Source: Lumnitzera littorea
Lineage: Eukaryota; Streptophyta; Magnoliopsida; Myrtales; Combretaceae
Assembly (NCBI GenBank): GCA_024138015.1
Contig: JAMXBB010000003.1
Coordinates: 77,728,777-77,792,776 of the forward strand
DNA length: 64,000 nt
Direction of reading: 5' to 3'
Made by a program: the position numbers and the translations under genes. The notes under the pieces were generated by a model that ran no database searches, was not told where the DNA came from, and saw only the letters and a list, made by a program, of their open reading frames with translations. Of the stretch, positions 11,625-26,600 are shown in pieces. Each line of letters begins with the position of its first letter. Positions within the stretch are counted from its first letter, which is position 1.

Positions 11625-14600
11625 CTGAAACGGAACATTCAACTTCAAAATTTGTTACAAATATCATGTATCTGATTCTGGGACAAAGAATCCTGGATCA
11701 TCCTAAAATCTTTGGATCATTCAACACCTTTCTTTAGTTAAGCCAAGAATGTAATCATGCAGCTTTCAAACATTTCTGCTTCCAAATGGATGTTTTTACA
11801 GGTAAATGGCAGGCAAAAATCTTGACATGAACATCATAGTGCCAAATACTGTCACATTACTTATTCTAACTATGAAATATCCATGTAATAAGGGAGCGTT
11901 ATTCATATGGTATTATATATAGAAAACCATCCAGCACCTTGCTTGCTGTTGTGCCATCTCTTCATTAAAGGATACAGTTCAAGAAACAAATTTCGACAAA
12001 TAAGATATATATATTCCCTAGCTATCCAGTCAATTTTATCCATCTACGGAAATGTAGAAGAAGAGAGTCGATTAGCTGCTTCCAAGCTGTTGAGTACGTC
12101 TTGCCTTGCGTTAAACAAAGCAGCTCACACTGTAAAACCAAGGAAATCAATAAAGGTAAAACATATAAGATGACATTTTCTGATGTTGTTTCTCAAGATG
12201 GCATCTTCAAGTGTGAATTCCACTCCACATATTCGTATTTTCATTTTTTCCCACTTTCTACTCTATACATGTATTTTTTATTTTTATACTTCGTATACAC
12301 GTGTATTATCATCTCTCTTGTCATTATTGGTCAGAGAATGTGTGCCAACTTCTAATTAATCTAAGATAATTATCTTAATAAAATAAATTCTATCAAATAA
12401 ACATGGTTAAATGATATGATAAAAAATTACAAGAGAATATCACTACTTCTCATTACTAGTTAGGAAACATATGTTGGTTTTTAATTGGTTTACAATAATT
12501 ATTTAATAAAATCATATTTGATTGAATGATATTGTTGATAGTGATTCTCCCCAAAGGCAAGTGCCGACCTAAATTGAGGGGTACTTGATCTATTTATTCA
12601 TTCCCAGTTCTTCGTTCATTGTATTTCCAAGCTCCCTTAAGCCACTCCTAAAGATTCAACTAGCTTAGGAGAGTTAGTGAGCTAAATATATTTGAGCAGT
12701 ATAGAATAACCCAACCAAGGTAGGTTGGATTAGCACTAGTTAGCTTGGAAGAAACTGCCTGTAGCTCGGCTATGACTCAATTAGCCCCAAAGAATTCGAA
12801 TTCAAACATATGGTGAGAATAATTAGGCGTCTCGTAGAAATAACTGCTTACCCACCACCATCACTCCAGTTACGACTCCTAATATTGGGAAATGATCTTA
12901 AATTCAAACCTAATACGTGTATATTTTGAAGGCAATGGTTACTAGACATAAGTAGATCCACAACTATAAATAGAGCTTGGAGGACTATAGTAGGCTTCTT
13001 TTGGACACTTTACATGACTCATTCACTTTTGCTTTCTTTCACTTAATTCCTTGACCTGACTTAGGCATTGGAGTGGCAATATTGGAGTTGCCTTAGCATC
13101 CCCATGACCTCTATCTTCTTTTATAGTGTTATCTTTCACTAAGTGTCCAACTATTTCTCAATGCTAGTTTCCACCATCAACAATTTGGTGCCATCAATTT
13201 CTTATCAAACCATTGGTGACTACGACAAAATTAAAAGACACCAGTACTTTAGGTGATAGTAGAGCCCCTTGGGCAAATTAAGAAGAAGGATCACTACAAC
13301 AACGCACCTCGAAGTTACGTGAAATAGAATTCGATGTTAGCTTACTCAACTACAATAATAGAATGATGACAATTTGTGCATAGCATGCGAAGGAACTCGA
13401 GGAAGTTTGAGCTAACAATTGAGAATTGAGGTGGAAGTTTAATGAACGAGATACTGCTTCTTTTACCACTTCATTACAATAATCAAGGGAAGAAACTAAC
13501 CCGCATACTTGCTAAGAAGCAATACAGTAGCTACATGGCAAGGTTGCCATGATAGATGAAAATGCTCAACAACAAAGGCAAAAGATACAAGCAGAGAAAG
13601 ATTTTCAGTAGACATTGGTCCAAGTACAGATAGCAGCATTAGAATAGATGTGTGTAGAAGGGAAATTGAACATTTGGCCGCTCGTTTGCCATAGAAAGTA
13701 ATAGCAAATATGAGCTTACAAGATTTCAAGGAGTACATTAAGAAGTTGGTGGTGCAAGGAACTTCTAAGAAAGGAGTTGATGCAAAGGGTATAAAGCTAA
13801 GTCCCTTCATTCAAGAAATAGTGGATGAGGTCCTCCCATTGAGTGTATGGTTACCCCAAGTTGACACATATAATGGAAAAAAGGATCTAGACAACTACCC
13901 AAACACATTTCGTATGTTGAAAGAGTTGTACGACTTATCTGATGTGCTCACCTGTAAATTTTTCTCATCCACTTTGAGGAAGTTTGCTAGCAATTGGTTT
14001 AATTCGCCAATTGGCCTCCATCTCTTCCTTTGATCAATTGGTTGATGAACTTTACCATTACTTCTTGGCTAGTAAACCTCCAACCAAAGATTCCTCACTT
14101 TCGACTTCAATAAGACAAAAGTCTAGGAAACTATCAGAGATTATGTACACTGGTTTAACTAGTTGATGATTGATATTACCAATTGTGATAAAAGAGTAGT
14201 ACTTCATGCCATTTGTAGAGGAGTTAAGGAGGATTCAAACTTCTTTAAGTCTCTCTTTAAGTACCCATTTACCTAAGTAGATGACTTTAATAAGAGATTG
14301 AAGAAGTTTATACATCAAGTAAATCGGATGCAAGCTCGAAGAGAGCTTAGAAAAGAAAAGCACTAGAAGAGGTTAGAGAAAGAGAGAAGGTTTGTAAAAG
14401 ATCAGCTTAGAAAGAAGTTTGACATCCGAGATAAGTTAAGCCAACCTCTACGAGATTAGAAGAGGCTAATTTTGACCTTTGCCACATATACCCCCTTGAA
14501 TTGACCGATGTCAGATATCTTAATGGAAGTGTGTAATCAAGGTATTTTAGCTTAGCTAGAGAAGATGAGGAATAATCCTATGAGAAAGAATTCTAACAAA

Positions 14601-17600
14601 TATTGTAACTTCCTTAGAGATCGAGGGTCACAATACAGACGAGTGCATCCACCTAAAAAATGTGCTGGATGATGCTATCTAAAGAGGTTATTTGAGGAAG
14701 TTTGTAGCGAGTAAGGAGGAGAGGATTGAATAACCTACTCAAAGAAGGAGGATTGAGTAATAACCTTAAGGCACTAACACCCGACCTAATGATTAAGACC
14801 TTGTAGCCTAGAACAATGAAAGATGAGACAATTAAGCTTTTAGGGATGTTATTAATGTGAATTATGGTGAAGCAATAGGAGGGAACACTTTGTCTACATC
14901 AAGTTAAGCTAATGTATAGGGTGATCATGTGTTGAACTTAAGTAGGAAAAGCATAGAGTTGATGACATGATTTTTTTTCAGAAAAGGATATGTAAGGAAC
15001 ATGATGCATTGGTCATTACAATCGAGGTAGCTGAGTTTGAAGTTAGGAACATGATGGTTGATACAGGAAGCTTAGTTGACATCATTTTTAAGCATGCATT
15101 TGATTAGATGCGACCTAAGCTTGAGAATTAGAAAATGCAATCATAAAAGTATAATTTTTATGGGTTTAATAACCAACTAATGAAAGTTCAAGGGGTAGTT
15201 ACCCTAACCTTACAGATTGAGGATGATGAAAATGTTGTGGAAAACAATATAAACTTTATCATAGTAGATTGTCCTTCACCTTACAATGGGATAATGTGTC
15301 GACCTTCCATTAACACTTTTAAATTAGTAGTGTGACCAATCATCAGAAGGTGAAATTTCCAACTTCTGTGGGAGCAGGGAGATGCCATGGAGATCAGCAT
15401 TTGGCTAGAGCTTCGTACCTAAAAGCTTTAAAGAGAGATTATGTCTAAAATATCAAGCAAGGCATGAGTAATCGCTTTTAGATGAAAGGGGAACCAGTGG
15501 AGGGAACGTTGACTATATAACTAAGTGATAATCCTAAGCATGTTACTAAGGTCAGAGTTAATATGCCAATTGACCTTCAAAAGAGTGTTGTATGCTTTCT
15601 CCAATCTAGTAAGGATATTTTTACGTAATCCCCATTTGATATACTTGGGATCCTCAAGGAGGTTATCACTTACATGTTGAAGATTGATCTGACTGCGAAG
15701 GTCATCTAATAAAAGAAGAGGCATTTTGCCTAAAAGAGGTAAGCGACCATAGAGGAGGAAGTTCAAAACATATTGAAGGTAGGCTTCATTGGGGAAGAGC
15801 CCTATCTTACTTAGCTTCCTAATTGTGTCCTAGTTAAGAAGGTGAATGGGAAATGGAAGATGTGCATTGACTTTAAAGACCTAAACAAGGCATGTTTGAA
15901 GGATTGTTTTCCTTTGCCTTGAATAGATCAAATGGTTAACTTAACTTCTGGACATACTCTATTGAGCTTCATAGATGCTTTTTCTACATATAACTAGATT
16001 AAGATGCATTCATCAAATCAAGTATATTCCTCTTTCATCGTTAATTTTGAGACTTATTGTTAAAAGGCTATGCCATTCAGTTTTGAAGAATATGGGTGCC
16101 ACATACCAGAGGCTAGTCATGAAGATGTTCAAACCTCAAATACATAGGAATATTTTGGTTTATATTGATGATATGATTGTTAAGAGCAAGACCAATGAAG
16201 AACACCTCACCAACCTCCAAGAGACCTTTGACACACTTTAGAAGACATAATATAAAGTTAAATCCTCAAAAATGTGTTTTCGGTGCATCTTCAAGGAACT
16301 TCTTAGGCTTCATGGTGACATAATAAGGGATCGAAGCTAATCTCAAGAAGATTCAGGCCATGTTGGATATGGAATCATTGAAGTCCATTAAAGAGGTTTA
16401 AAGGTTAACAGTCATGTGGCTACATTGAATAAGTTTGTTTCCAAGAATGTAGAGAAATGTGTAGAATTTTTTCTTGTTCTAAGAAATTCTTTTGAATTTC
16501 GATGGATTGAAGAATGTGAGCGAGCTTTTAAGGCCTTAAAGGAATTTTTAATTGAACTACTGGTCTTACCAAAGCCAATAGAGGGAGAGACTCTTTACTT
16601 ATATTTATCTGTGAGTGACTAAACTCTTTCAACTGTACTAATGTAGGCAAAAGGATGGGTACATAAGTCGATGTATTATGTTAGCCATGTTCTACAAGGT
16701 CTAGAGTTATAATATACCAAATTGGAAAAATTTGTCTTAGCTATCATTATAGTAACCAAGAAACTACGACCTTACTTCAAAGCTCATCAAGTTGTGGTCT
16801 TAATTGATCAACCACTAAAGTAGGCTTTACACAAGCTTGATGCCTCGAGGCGAATGGTAAAAAATGCCTTAGAACTCACTACTCTTAGGATTCAATATTG
16901 ACTTAAGGAGGCATACAAGGTAGATTCTTGCAGATTTTGTAGTTGAGTTTATTGGGGCCAAGAGGTCTATCCCATAAAATAAGCAATCGATTTGGAAGCC
17001 ATATGTTGATGAGTCTTCCACTAGTGAAGGAAGTGGGGAAGGCCTAATCTTGAAAGACCTTATTGGAGCTCAAATTTCTTATGATTTGAAGTTTGGATTC
17101 CTAGCCGGCAATAATGAGTCAGAATGTGAGGCATTGTTAGCATGAATGAAGTTAGCAAAGGAGGTTGGAGCAAAGTATTTGAATATTTACTTTGACTTTT
17201 AGTTATTTGTTAACCAAGTTAAGGGAGACAACTTGGCTAAGGATGAGAACATGATCAAATATCTCCAATTGGTGAAGGAGATTGGATTAGATTTTGAGAC
17301 CTGGCAATTGATAAAGATTTTGAGGAAAGAAAATTGTATAGCAACAAGTTATCTAAGCTGGCATATACTAGTTTGTCGATTGGATAAAGAGAATATTTAT
17401 CGAATATTTGCTGGAAAAGAGCATAGAAAGATAGCCAGTAGAATGTTTGGTAGTTTAGCAAAAGGAGGTAGACCATTATTGGATGGAACCTATTTTGGAT
17501 TTCTTGAAGGATGGTGTTCTACCTTAAGATAGTAAAGAGGCTCGAAGACTTATGTATATGACTACCTATTTTATGATTATTCATGGGAAACTATATAAGA

Positions 17601-20600
17601 GGGGTTTGAGTATGCCTCATTTAAGATGTTTGCGACAATCGAAAGTAAAACAAGTCTTCTTCGACTTACATTCTAAAGTCTGTATTAATCACATTAGAGC
17701 TACAGCTTTGTATATAAGAGCATTGCATCTAGGATAATGATGGCCTATAATAAAGAAAGATGCACTCTACTTAGCTCAGACCTATGCCATTTTTAGAGAA
17801 ATACTCCAATAGAGAGAACCCTAAGCCCATATCTGATCCCACTCACTAGCCTTTGGTCCTTTGCCTAATCGAGATTAGACATATTCGGTCCATTCTTAAA
17901 GACAACCAAATAGAGATAATACATCATTGTTGCAGTAGATTACTTCACTAAATGGGTTGAAGCTACGGCTGTGATCAGTATAATGGAGTGAAGTATTGAA
18001 GCTTTCATGGTCAGCAACATCTTAATCAGGTTTGGGATACCTTATGCCATTATAATATATTATGAGCCCTGATTTGATAATGACAATTTTTGAAAGTTTT
18101 GTGATGCTTAGCAAATTAGACTATGCTATACATTTGTCGTACATCCTTAGAGTAATAGTTGGTTAGAGGCTATGAACAAAGTTATTCTTTGAAGTTTGAA
18201 GAAAATGGTGAACTGAGATGGCAGTAAATGGGTAGATGAATTGCCTATTGTTTTATGGGGATATAGGACTACACAAAGGACATCAATAGGTTACACTCCA
18301 TACTAGTTGGCCTTCAAGTCAGATGTTGTATCATGATTGAGCTCCAAATAGGAAGTATAAGAGTTCGAGCTTATACCCTTAAATACAATGACATAGGCCT
18401 ACGAGCTAATTTGAACATTATCCATGGAATAGGAGCATTGGCCAAAGCTCATCTTACTACTTACTAACAACGTACAGCTTAGTATTATGACAAATATGTT
18501 AGGCATAAGTGTTTTCCAACCTATGTAGAAAGTTAGAGGCATTGGGAGCAAGAGAATGTCAAGGGAAGTTAACCTCGACATGAGAAGACCCTATAAGGGT
18601 AAAGGAATTGATAAGGAATAGACACACCTACCAGTTGGAAAGACTCAATGGACAAATAATTCCTCGAGCATGGAATGTTGACAATCTCAAACCATATTTT
18701 GAATGATTGCTTCATAAATGAAGACATGTTTGTTCATTTGTTTATTATTAATGTTGGTTTCAAGTTTGTGATTATGTTTGTCAGTAGACTTGTTCTATAA
18801 ACTTGTCTAATCCTTCATTTATGTTATAAATGTGTTTTATATGGTTGGAATCGATGAATCACCTTATTCCTTTCCAATATTTCATATAGTGAAACATTTA
18901 GTTATTCGATGTCATTCAAATTTATACTTTGCTTTGTTTTAACATAAAGTTTTTTTGCAGATGCATGAACATAATCATAAATAATGAATATGATCTTTAC
19001 CCAACCTCTTTGATAAGGAAGACCATAAAAACTCTCTAAATCCTATTAAAGGGTGACGAGTAAGTCATGAAGTGTTAAATCCCTAAGTCCTATATTTGAT
19101 AAGCGATGGGAAAAGGATATCCATGAATTTCTTAGTGAAGAAATAATTTGGATGACAATATACAAAAGCCTTAAACTCTCTTAAAAGTGACAAACATAGT
19201 AGCTATAAATCCTCGCAGAGGATGATGAGCTATCTATAAACCCTTAAGTCCTCAATTAATAATGGCTATAATACATCAAGTCTACTAAATAGATAACGAG
19301 TTAGTTGAAGGCCTTAAAATACTGGCATACCATCTTAAGCCTAATCAATGGATAGTTGAGCTACTATTAACTTAAGCGTTCTAAACTAATTTCATGGATA
19401 GTTCTTAGGGAGCTCTTGAACTACTAAAGTTGAAGCATAATACTCTAGTCTTATGATAGACAAAGACAACAAGCTAAACAAAAGTGCAAATCATTTAATA
19501 GCAATTAAAAGGGCTTGCTAATACCATAAAGCAAATGCACTATGGAGATTAATGAACAAATACATAAACATTAAATAACAAGTATAACTCAAAAGTTCAG
19601 ATCAAAGAGACAAGAGGGTCCTTTAAAGGCTTAAGCAAAAGTTTGACAAGTAATCATTATATCAAAAAAAGGTTGGCATCCTAACCTAGGAGTAGTTCAA
19701 AAGTAAGAAACAAATGGATAGGAAAACAATTCACTTTTTTGGAATTTCGTCGACAGTAGGAGTTTGGTCCTCAAAAACCTTATCATAGTTAAGTTAGGGA
19801 TCAAAAGAAGGATTTGGAGCAAGAACCTCAAAGACCTCAGGAGTGTTGTATGTTTCTTGAGTTTTAGTAATGTTGACTATGGGGATATTAATACCTTCAC
19901 TTAGTTGGTCCTTTACCTTAGCCTCATCAGTAGGAGCTTGTTTTTCACGACCTTATTTGGGAAAGTCCAAACAACTCAGGTTGTAATGGGGATGGTAGAG
20001 AAGGGCCTCATCTCAAGCCAAATTGATCCCATCAAGCATCTTCTAGTAATTTAAGCTTTGCTCCTTCTCCAAGTCATCCATTTTAATCTTTAGCTCTTCA
20101 TATGAGCTTTGTAAATGGGCAATTTTCTTACTATGTTTGGCCTTAAGGGTTTCTACTTCACCCTAAGCAACTTATAGGTCAGACACCAATTGCAAACTCT
20201 TCTTTTGTTCTTTAACAAGAGCCTCTTCCTTTTCTTCCTTAGATTTAGTTTCCTTCCTTGCCTTCTCCTTCCAACTTTTGCCTTTATCCTCTAACTTTAC
20301 CTTCTTTAAATCCTATTTCTCTTGGAGTTTCTTTTGCTTTGTCTTAATATAGGCAATCTGATTTTTGGTAATGTGAAAAAGAAAGAGGCCATTAGACTAA
20401 ATAATTAAAGAGATGGAAAGAGACATGATATGAGGAGTTGACGACTTTCTTCTCCTCGTCTAAGGATTCAACAACCATTCCTTAAGGTATTGTCTGCTGT
20501 GGTGACATTTTGATGTGCGCTTAGTAGCTTAATAAATCATTAGGGCTTACTATAGGGAGTAGCAACCAAGCAGGTCCTTTGAGATATCTAAGAAAATAAG

Positions 20601-23600
20601 AATGGCGAATTGGCAAACATAATAGCTTACGTGAAGCTACTTGGAGGATATAACACACCAACGAACACAACATAACTTAATACTTTGCCTGATGTGAAGC
20701 ATAAGCTAATATTAAAGTCCACTCACCACTAATCTCAAGCTATTTAGTAAGATTAGATAAGAGTATAGGTGAAACCATACTTGAAGAGGGGTATCTCATG
20801 AGAATAAGAATATTCATTAAGTGTAAGGTATATGATGATTTTAGCTACAAGAGACAAGGGATTATTTATAGTAAGTTTTTAGGGAAACAATGAAATATAT
20901 GCAATTCCAATAAAAGGGTAATATAATAATACTATCTAAGTGCATTATCAAAAGGGTAAAAAGGGGACAAATATTACAAAAGAATATAATACAATGTTAG
21001 AAATAAGAATAATAGGTGTCATGCCACAATTGGATCTACATTGTGGGATCTTGGGATGCTATGGTTGAGCTATATTAAGGTTAGGGATGCTATTGACAAA
21101 TGGTACTTAGAACTGCCGAGATTAATAAAGGATACTGTTGTTTGATGGGATGAATAAGTAAAGCTTGGTGTATAGTAGCCTCGGTCTTGGGACATAACAG
21201 GTTAGCCTTAACACTTATCATTTCTATAGATCGGAAGAATAGCGTTTAGTGTGTAGTGTCCTTTAACTTGGCACTTAGTAGGTCAGCCTATGCATTAGGT
21301 AAGTCGGCCTCGGCATATGAGTAGTTAGCGATTGGACAAGAGACTGAGCATAGAAGAGTATGTCCACTCCTTGTTGAAGGGGTCGTCTAACCATAGGGAT
21401 AACTTGTTTTACCTCCTCCTTGGGAACCACTCCTTGTTGAAGTAGATCTAAACATGGTCTTTAGGGTTGTAAATGACTCGCATTGTTCCTTGACTTCCCT
21501 GTTCTCTTTATTGAGCCACAATCTTGGATAATTGCTGGGCAACCTTTTGATGCAATCTTTAAAACTCCTTAGCGCGTTGTAAGCTTGATTAACTTTCTCC
21601 TTAGGAAGTCGAGTTGATAACTAAGTCTAAGGGAAAGTTTAGGTTAAGTCAATAGATGACCTCAAAAGGTGTTCTTCCTATTGAGCTATGAGAGGAGTGA
21701 TTGTAAGTAAGTTCGATGATGGGTAAGCAAAGATCCCAATTATGTAGATTCTTCCTAGCAGTTGCTCAAAGGAGTTTGCCTATTATTTAGTTCACAACTT
21801 CTGTTTGGCGATCTGTTTGTAGATGGTAAGAAGTATTGAACATGAGCTTAATGTTGAGCTTCTTCCATAGTGTTTGCTAGAAGAAGCTTACGAATTTCAA
21901 ATTACGATTAGAAACAATACTCCTTGGGACTCCATGTAGCTATACAAGCTCCTATAAAAAGAGGTTACCAACAAATAATACATCATTGGTTTTGTGGCAA
22001 GGGATGAAGTGACTCATTTTGCTAAACTGATCAACCATTACCATAATAAGGTCATGCTTTCGAAGTGTTCTAGGTAGGCTAAGCATGAAATCTTTGCTTA
22101 AATTAGTCCATGGTTACTTAGTTATAGGTAGAGGTGTATATTCTCCATAAGGCTCTTTCTTTCCTTCCTTCCTTTAGCTCACCTACATACCTTGCACCAT
22201 TCAGGAACTTTGCGTACATCTTTCATCATCCCAAGCCAGTATAAGTATTCTTTTAGCAACTTGGCAGTCCTCTTCTTACCAAAATGGCTAGCTACGCCCT
22301 TAACATAGGCTTCTTAGATAAGTAAGTCCTTAGCAGTACCAATCGGTATAAAAACTTGCCTTCCCTTCATTCGAAATCCTTAGCTCAAATAGAAACCATC
22401 CACAACTCCTCCAATGTTGCACTTAGTCACTAGGTTCCAAAATACCGGTCATGCTCATATTGATTAGGTAGGGTGCTGAACCCAAGTATCCTAGCTTATA
22501 AGGTGGTAAAAAGAGCATGTCAATGAGAAAGTGCATCCGCTTTGGTGTTAGTATTTCCCTTCTTATACTTGATGACATAGTAAAAGGTTTCCAAGAACTC
22601 TACCCATTTAGCATGACATTGAGAAAGCTTTTGTTATCCTTTGAAATACTTGAGAGATTCATGGTTTGTGTAGATAATGAACTCTCTTAGCAAAAGGTAG
22701 TGTTACCAGTTTTGAAGTGTACAAACAAGAACTCCTTGTCATATGCTGAGTAATTCAGTATGGCACCTCTAAGCTTTTTACTGAAATAAGCAATTGGTCG
22801 GCCTGCATGAGAATAGCTTTAATACCAACTCTAGATGTGTCGCATTCTAGTTCAAAAACTTTCTCGATGTCGAGCAGGATGAGTACTAAGGCAGAAATCA
22901 ACTTGGACTTGATCTCATCAAAGCTTCTATATGCTTTCTTAGACCATTTGAATTGAAAGTTTTTCTTAGTTAGCTCGGTCAATAAGGCAACGATGGAACT
23001 GAAGTTTCGAATGAATCTTTGATAAAATGAAGCTAGACCATGAAAACTCCTTACTTTCGTAGAACTAGTTAGCGTTGGCCATTTGAGAATAGCTCGAACT
23101 TTCTCATCATCAACTTTGACACCTCCCTTAAAAATGACATAGTTGAGGAATACTACCTCTAATAAGGATCAAGAACCGATTACACACTCCCCAGCCCAAG
23201 GGCTCTCTCAGATGGTCTCCTGAGCTATCCGAGGTGAGTTAAGCACTGAAAAGAAATGCTTACCCTAGTCCGATCTGCCGAGCTACTTTGTTCTCCATGC
23301 CATCTAAGATGTTGCTAAGGTGATCAACTAGCATGTCGAGCTAAACCCTCCATTAAGCCATAGTCCAAGTGCCAAATCTGAATGCAGTGATCTCCACTAT
23401 ATCGAGGCCGAGCAGAACTGTCAAGAGCTAACCATTCACGATTAACCCCAATGTGAGTCATCCCTGAACCAACTACTGTCTAGGCCCTTCTAACACCGAA
23501 CAAGCCTGAACTGAGGTTTACCCTTGCCTAGGCCACAATACTGTCAGAATCACAGCAAAAATGCGTGAACACTATCCTTTACTAACATCCATATTATTCT

Positions 23601-26600
23601 TTCTAACAAAGGACGTCCACGTTCCTTCTTTTGCATAATTTCATATTTTTCTTGTAAATTATTCTTTTTGATTTTAGCAAATAAAGACCATTCTTTTGTA
23701 ATTTCTGTAACCTAGGATTTGCCTTAACAAGATGATATAAATACCGTCATATTGTAAAAGTTAAGGGAGATACAAAGAATATACTGAACTTTTTTTACTG
23801 TCGAGCTAAGTGTTTCACTTACTCTTGAGCTACTCTTGTCTAGCTCATTCGAGCGTGGACTAGTGGCGAGTAACCTCCGGTCATACTTATATGTCATATC
23901 AAGTGTGACCTAACCTCGTGTGAGGCATTAGTGCATTATATCCTTCGTCGGTGGACGGGAACCCCTTGCTCAATCTTCGACTATCATTTGCCTTTCAAGC
24001 CATCTTGTGGTTTAGACCTACCCCTTTGGATATGCGTGATATTGGGTTCGTATGTTCATCTACGAGTCTGTGTGATAGAATATACATTTTTTTTAAATTG
24101 CCAAATAATTGCTTGGTAAGGAGGATATCAAACACAAATCTCAAGTGCTTGACGTGAGAAATAAGGTTAACACTATAGATCGGAATATTATCAAAATAAA
24201 CTACTACACATTTACCAATTAAAGTCCTTAGAACATGATTCATGAGCCGCATAAAGGTGCTTGGTACGTTGGTAACACCAAATGACATCACCATCCACTC
24301 AAATAGATTATCCTTTATTTTGAAAGCAGCTTTCCACTCATCTCTTGGTCTCATTCAGATTTGGTGGTAGCCACTCTTTAGATTAATCTTTGAAAATATT
24401 TACACACTATGTAACTCAACGAGCATATAATCCAATCAAGGAATTGGATATTGATATTTAATAGTGATTTTGTTGATTGCATGGCTATTAATGTACATTC
24501 TCCATGAGCCATCCTTTTTTGGCACCAAGACAGCTAGTACGACATAAGGGTCCATGCTCTCTTGAACATATCCACATTTATTCAACTCATCAACTTGTTT
24601 CTTCAGCTCAGCTACTTGCTTGGGATTCAGCCTATAGGTAGGTCAGTTAGGTAGGGCAGCTCCATGCTGAAGGTTAATACAATGCTTAATACCTCTTATA
24701 GGTAGTAAACCTTTCAATAATTCATCAGGGAACAAGTCGACATATTCTTAAAGTAATGTCTACACCTTGGTATGTAGGGTTCCAGTCTCTTTTAACTCAA
24801 GAAGTCTCTTAACCAACAAGAGTATACATTCTTCCCCCTTAACATCCTTAGAGAATTGGGTTCAAAAAATCACTAATGACTTCTTCTGTAGGGATTTGGA
24901 AATCTTTTCTTGCAATTCTTAAACTTCTTTAGGGCTCATTGAGATCAACACAACCTTTTTCCTATCCTTTTGGAACATATAGGTATTCCTATGTCCATTA
25001 TGCAGCACCTTTAAATTAAATAGTTAAGGTCTTCTAAGTAGTATGTGTAAAGCACACATGGGTAAGACATCATGCAACACTTCATCCTTATATCTATCAC
25101 AAACAGTGATTGGTACACTCACTTATTTGACAATAAGTAGACCTCCTTTCTTATTTTCCCCTTAAATTAAGGCTTGTCTCCCTTGATGGTCATGACATGT
25201 TGGTTCGAGCACTGACTAGGCATATGTTTAAAACTAAGACACTTGAAGCACTTTATCTCTTAAGTCTTCCTTCTTAAGCTCTAACCCTAATCCTTCTTGA
25301 TCTTAAACTCCTTAGCCTTAGTCTTGCCTCGGCCTTCATTAGATTTGCTTGGCATCTAACCTCGGCGGTCTACCATAGAACTGTATTAAGCTTAATCATA
25401 TCTAAGTTAGCTTGGCATACTAGTTCTGCTAAGCTAGGTCAACTGCTCGATACTCAGCTGATTTGATTTTACCCTTGCCTTTTGACCCTATATGCTACTC
25501 AAATGGTCTCATCTAGAGTCCCAAGTCTTTACCTCCACTATATTACCAATTTCAAACCTTAGTCCAGAAATGAATTATGCTATTATCCATTCTTCGGGTT
25601 CATCAACATCACATCAGATCAATAGTAACTAAATTCTTGAACATACTCATCAACTGATTGGCTACCTTGCTTGAGTTCTTGGAAGCATCGGAAAGTGTCC
25701 TGCTCATAGTGTTCTAGAATAAAACTACTTCTCAAAACTCTCTTCATCCTGTTTCATGTTTACGTCTTATTTCAGGCTCTTTGATAGACATTCTATAATT
25801 TCTTTCACTACATTGCTGCATATCAAGAAAATTCTAAAGTAGCCACTTGAATATGAATGGAGTCCTCATAATTATAGAAGTCAAATATCTTTTCAATTTT
25901 TTCTTCCCAATGTAGATAGTCATCAGCCCTACCAAATTCATTAAAACTCGGGATTTGCACTTTGAGATGCTTAGCTCCTTTAGGGGTATAGAGCTCGTAC
26001 TTGTTGAATCCTACATACTGCTCCTCCTCTTCCCCAAATTCTTCAACATCATCTAGCTCAAGTCTCCTCCTCGTAACTTTCTTGATATGTCGAGGTGGAG
26101 TTAGGTTCACATTTACAACTTCTAAGGCTCTTTACTCAGCTACTTGTCTTCTCAGCCTATCTTTTGCTTTTAAGCCTTATTCAACAACTCTCTCTTGTGG
26201 TTTAATTTGCACTACCCTTTGTAAAGATATAGCTAAATTAGCTACAATAGTAGCAAGGTCTTGCAAGTGCTCATCAGTAGTTTACAAAGTTTGTTGGGTG
26301 ACATGACTACGACCATGAGCATCACTCTTAACATCATTAATGTCTCCATAAATACTAGGATTCGATATTCTCAATACAAGACTTTAGGAAATCTACTACT
26401 CGTATAGAAAATTCTCATAAACCTTGAAGATATGATTTTCACATAGTGACTTAAGAACTTACTCTATTTTTCTACTAGGAAACTAGAGTACAATAGAATA
26501 CACACTCTAACAAGAAATACTTCAATACTAAGCTTTTCAATTGCAACCTTAAGCTTTAATACCAAGATTATATGATATACACCTAGGAGCTTAGTAAATC

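Noticed and set aside
11908..11964. Possible 22-bp micro-exon (read DGTTASK) on the minus strand
   Set aside because: It fits only if the previous exon-like segment is accepted. There is no family support, and such short exons are easily found by chance.
12048..12123. Exon-like minus-strand segment in intron 2 (ALFNARQDVLNSLEAANR with AG and GT borders)
   Set aside because: Splice borders can be drawn, but the acceptor is weak and the phase does not fit the exon 2 to exon 3 junction, which is already in phase 0. Group A bZIPs have no such segment between zipper and C4. It is treated as chance, though a cryptic exon is not excluded.
26001..26306. 101-codon plus-strand ORF with Ser-rich start
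   Set aside because: It is antisense to the gag of the nested CRM-like element; the Ser tract mirrors Glu/Asp codons.
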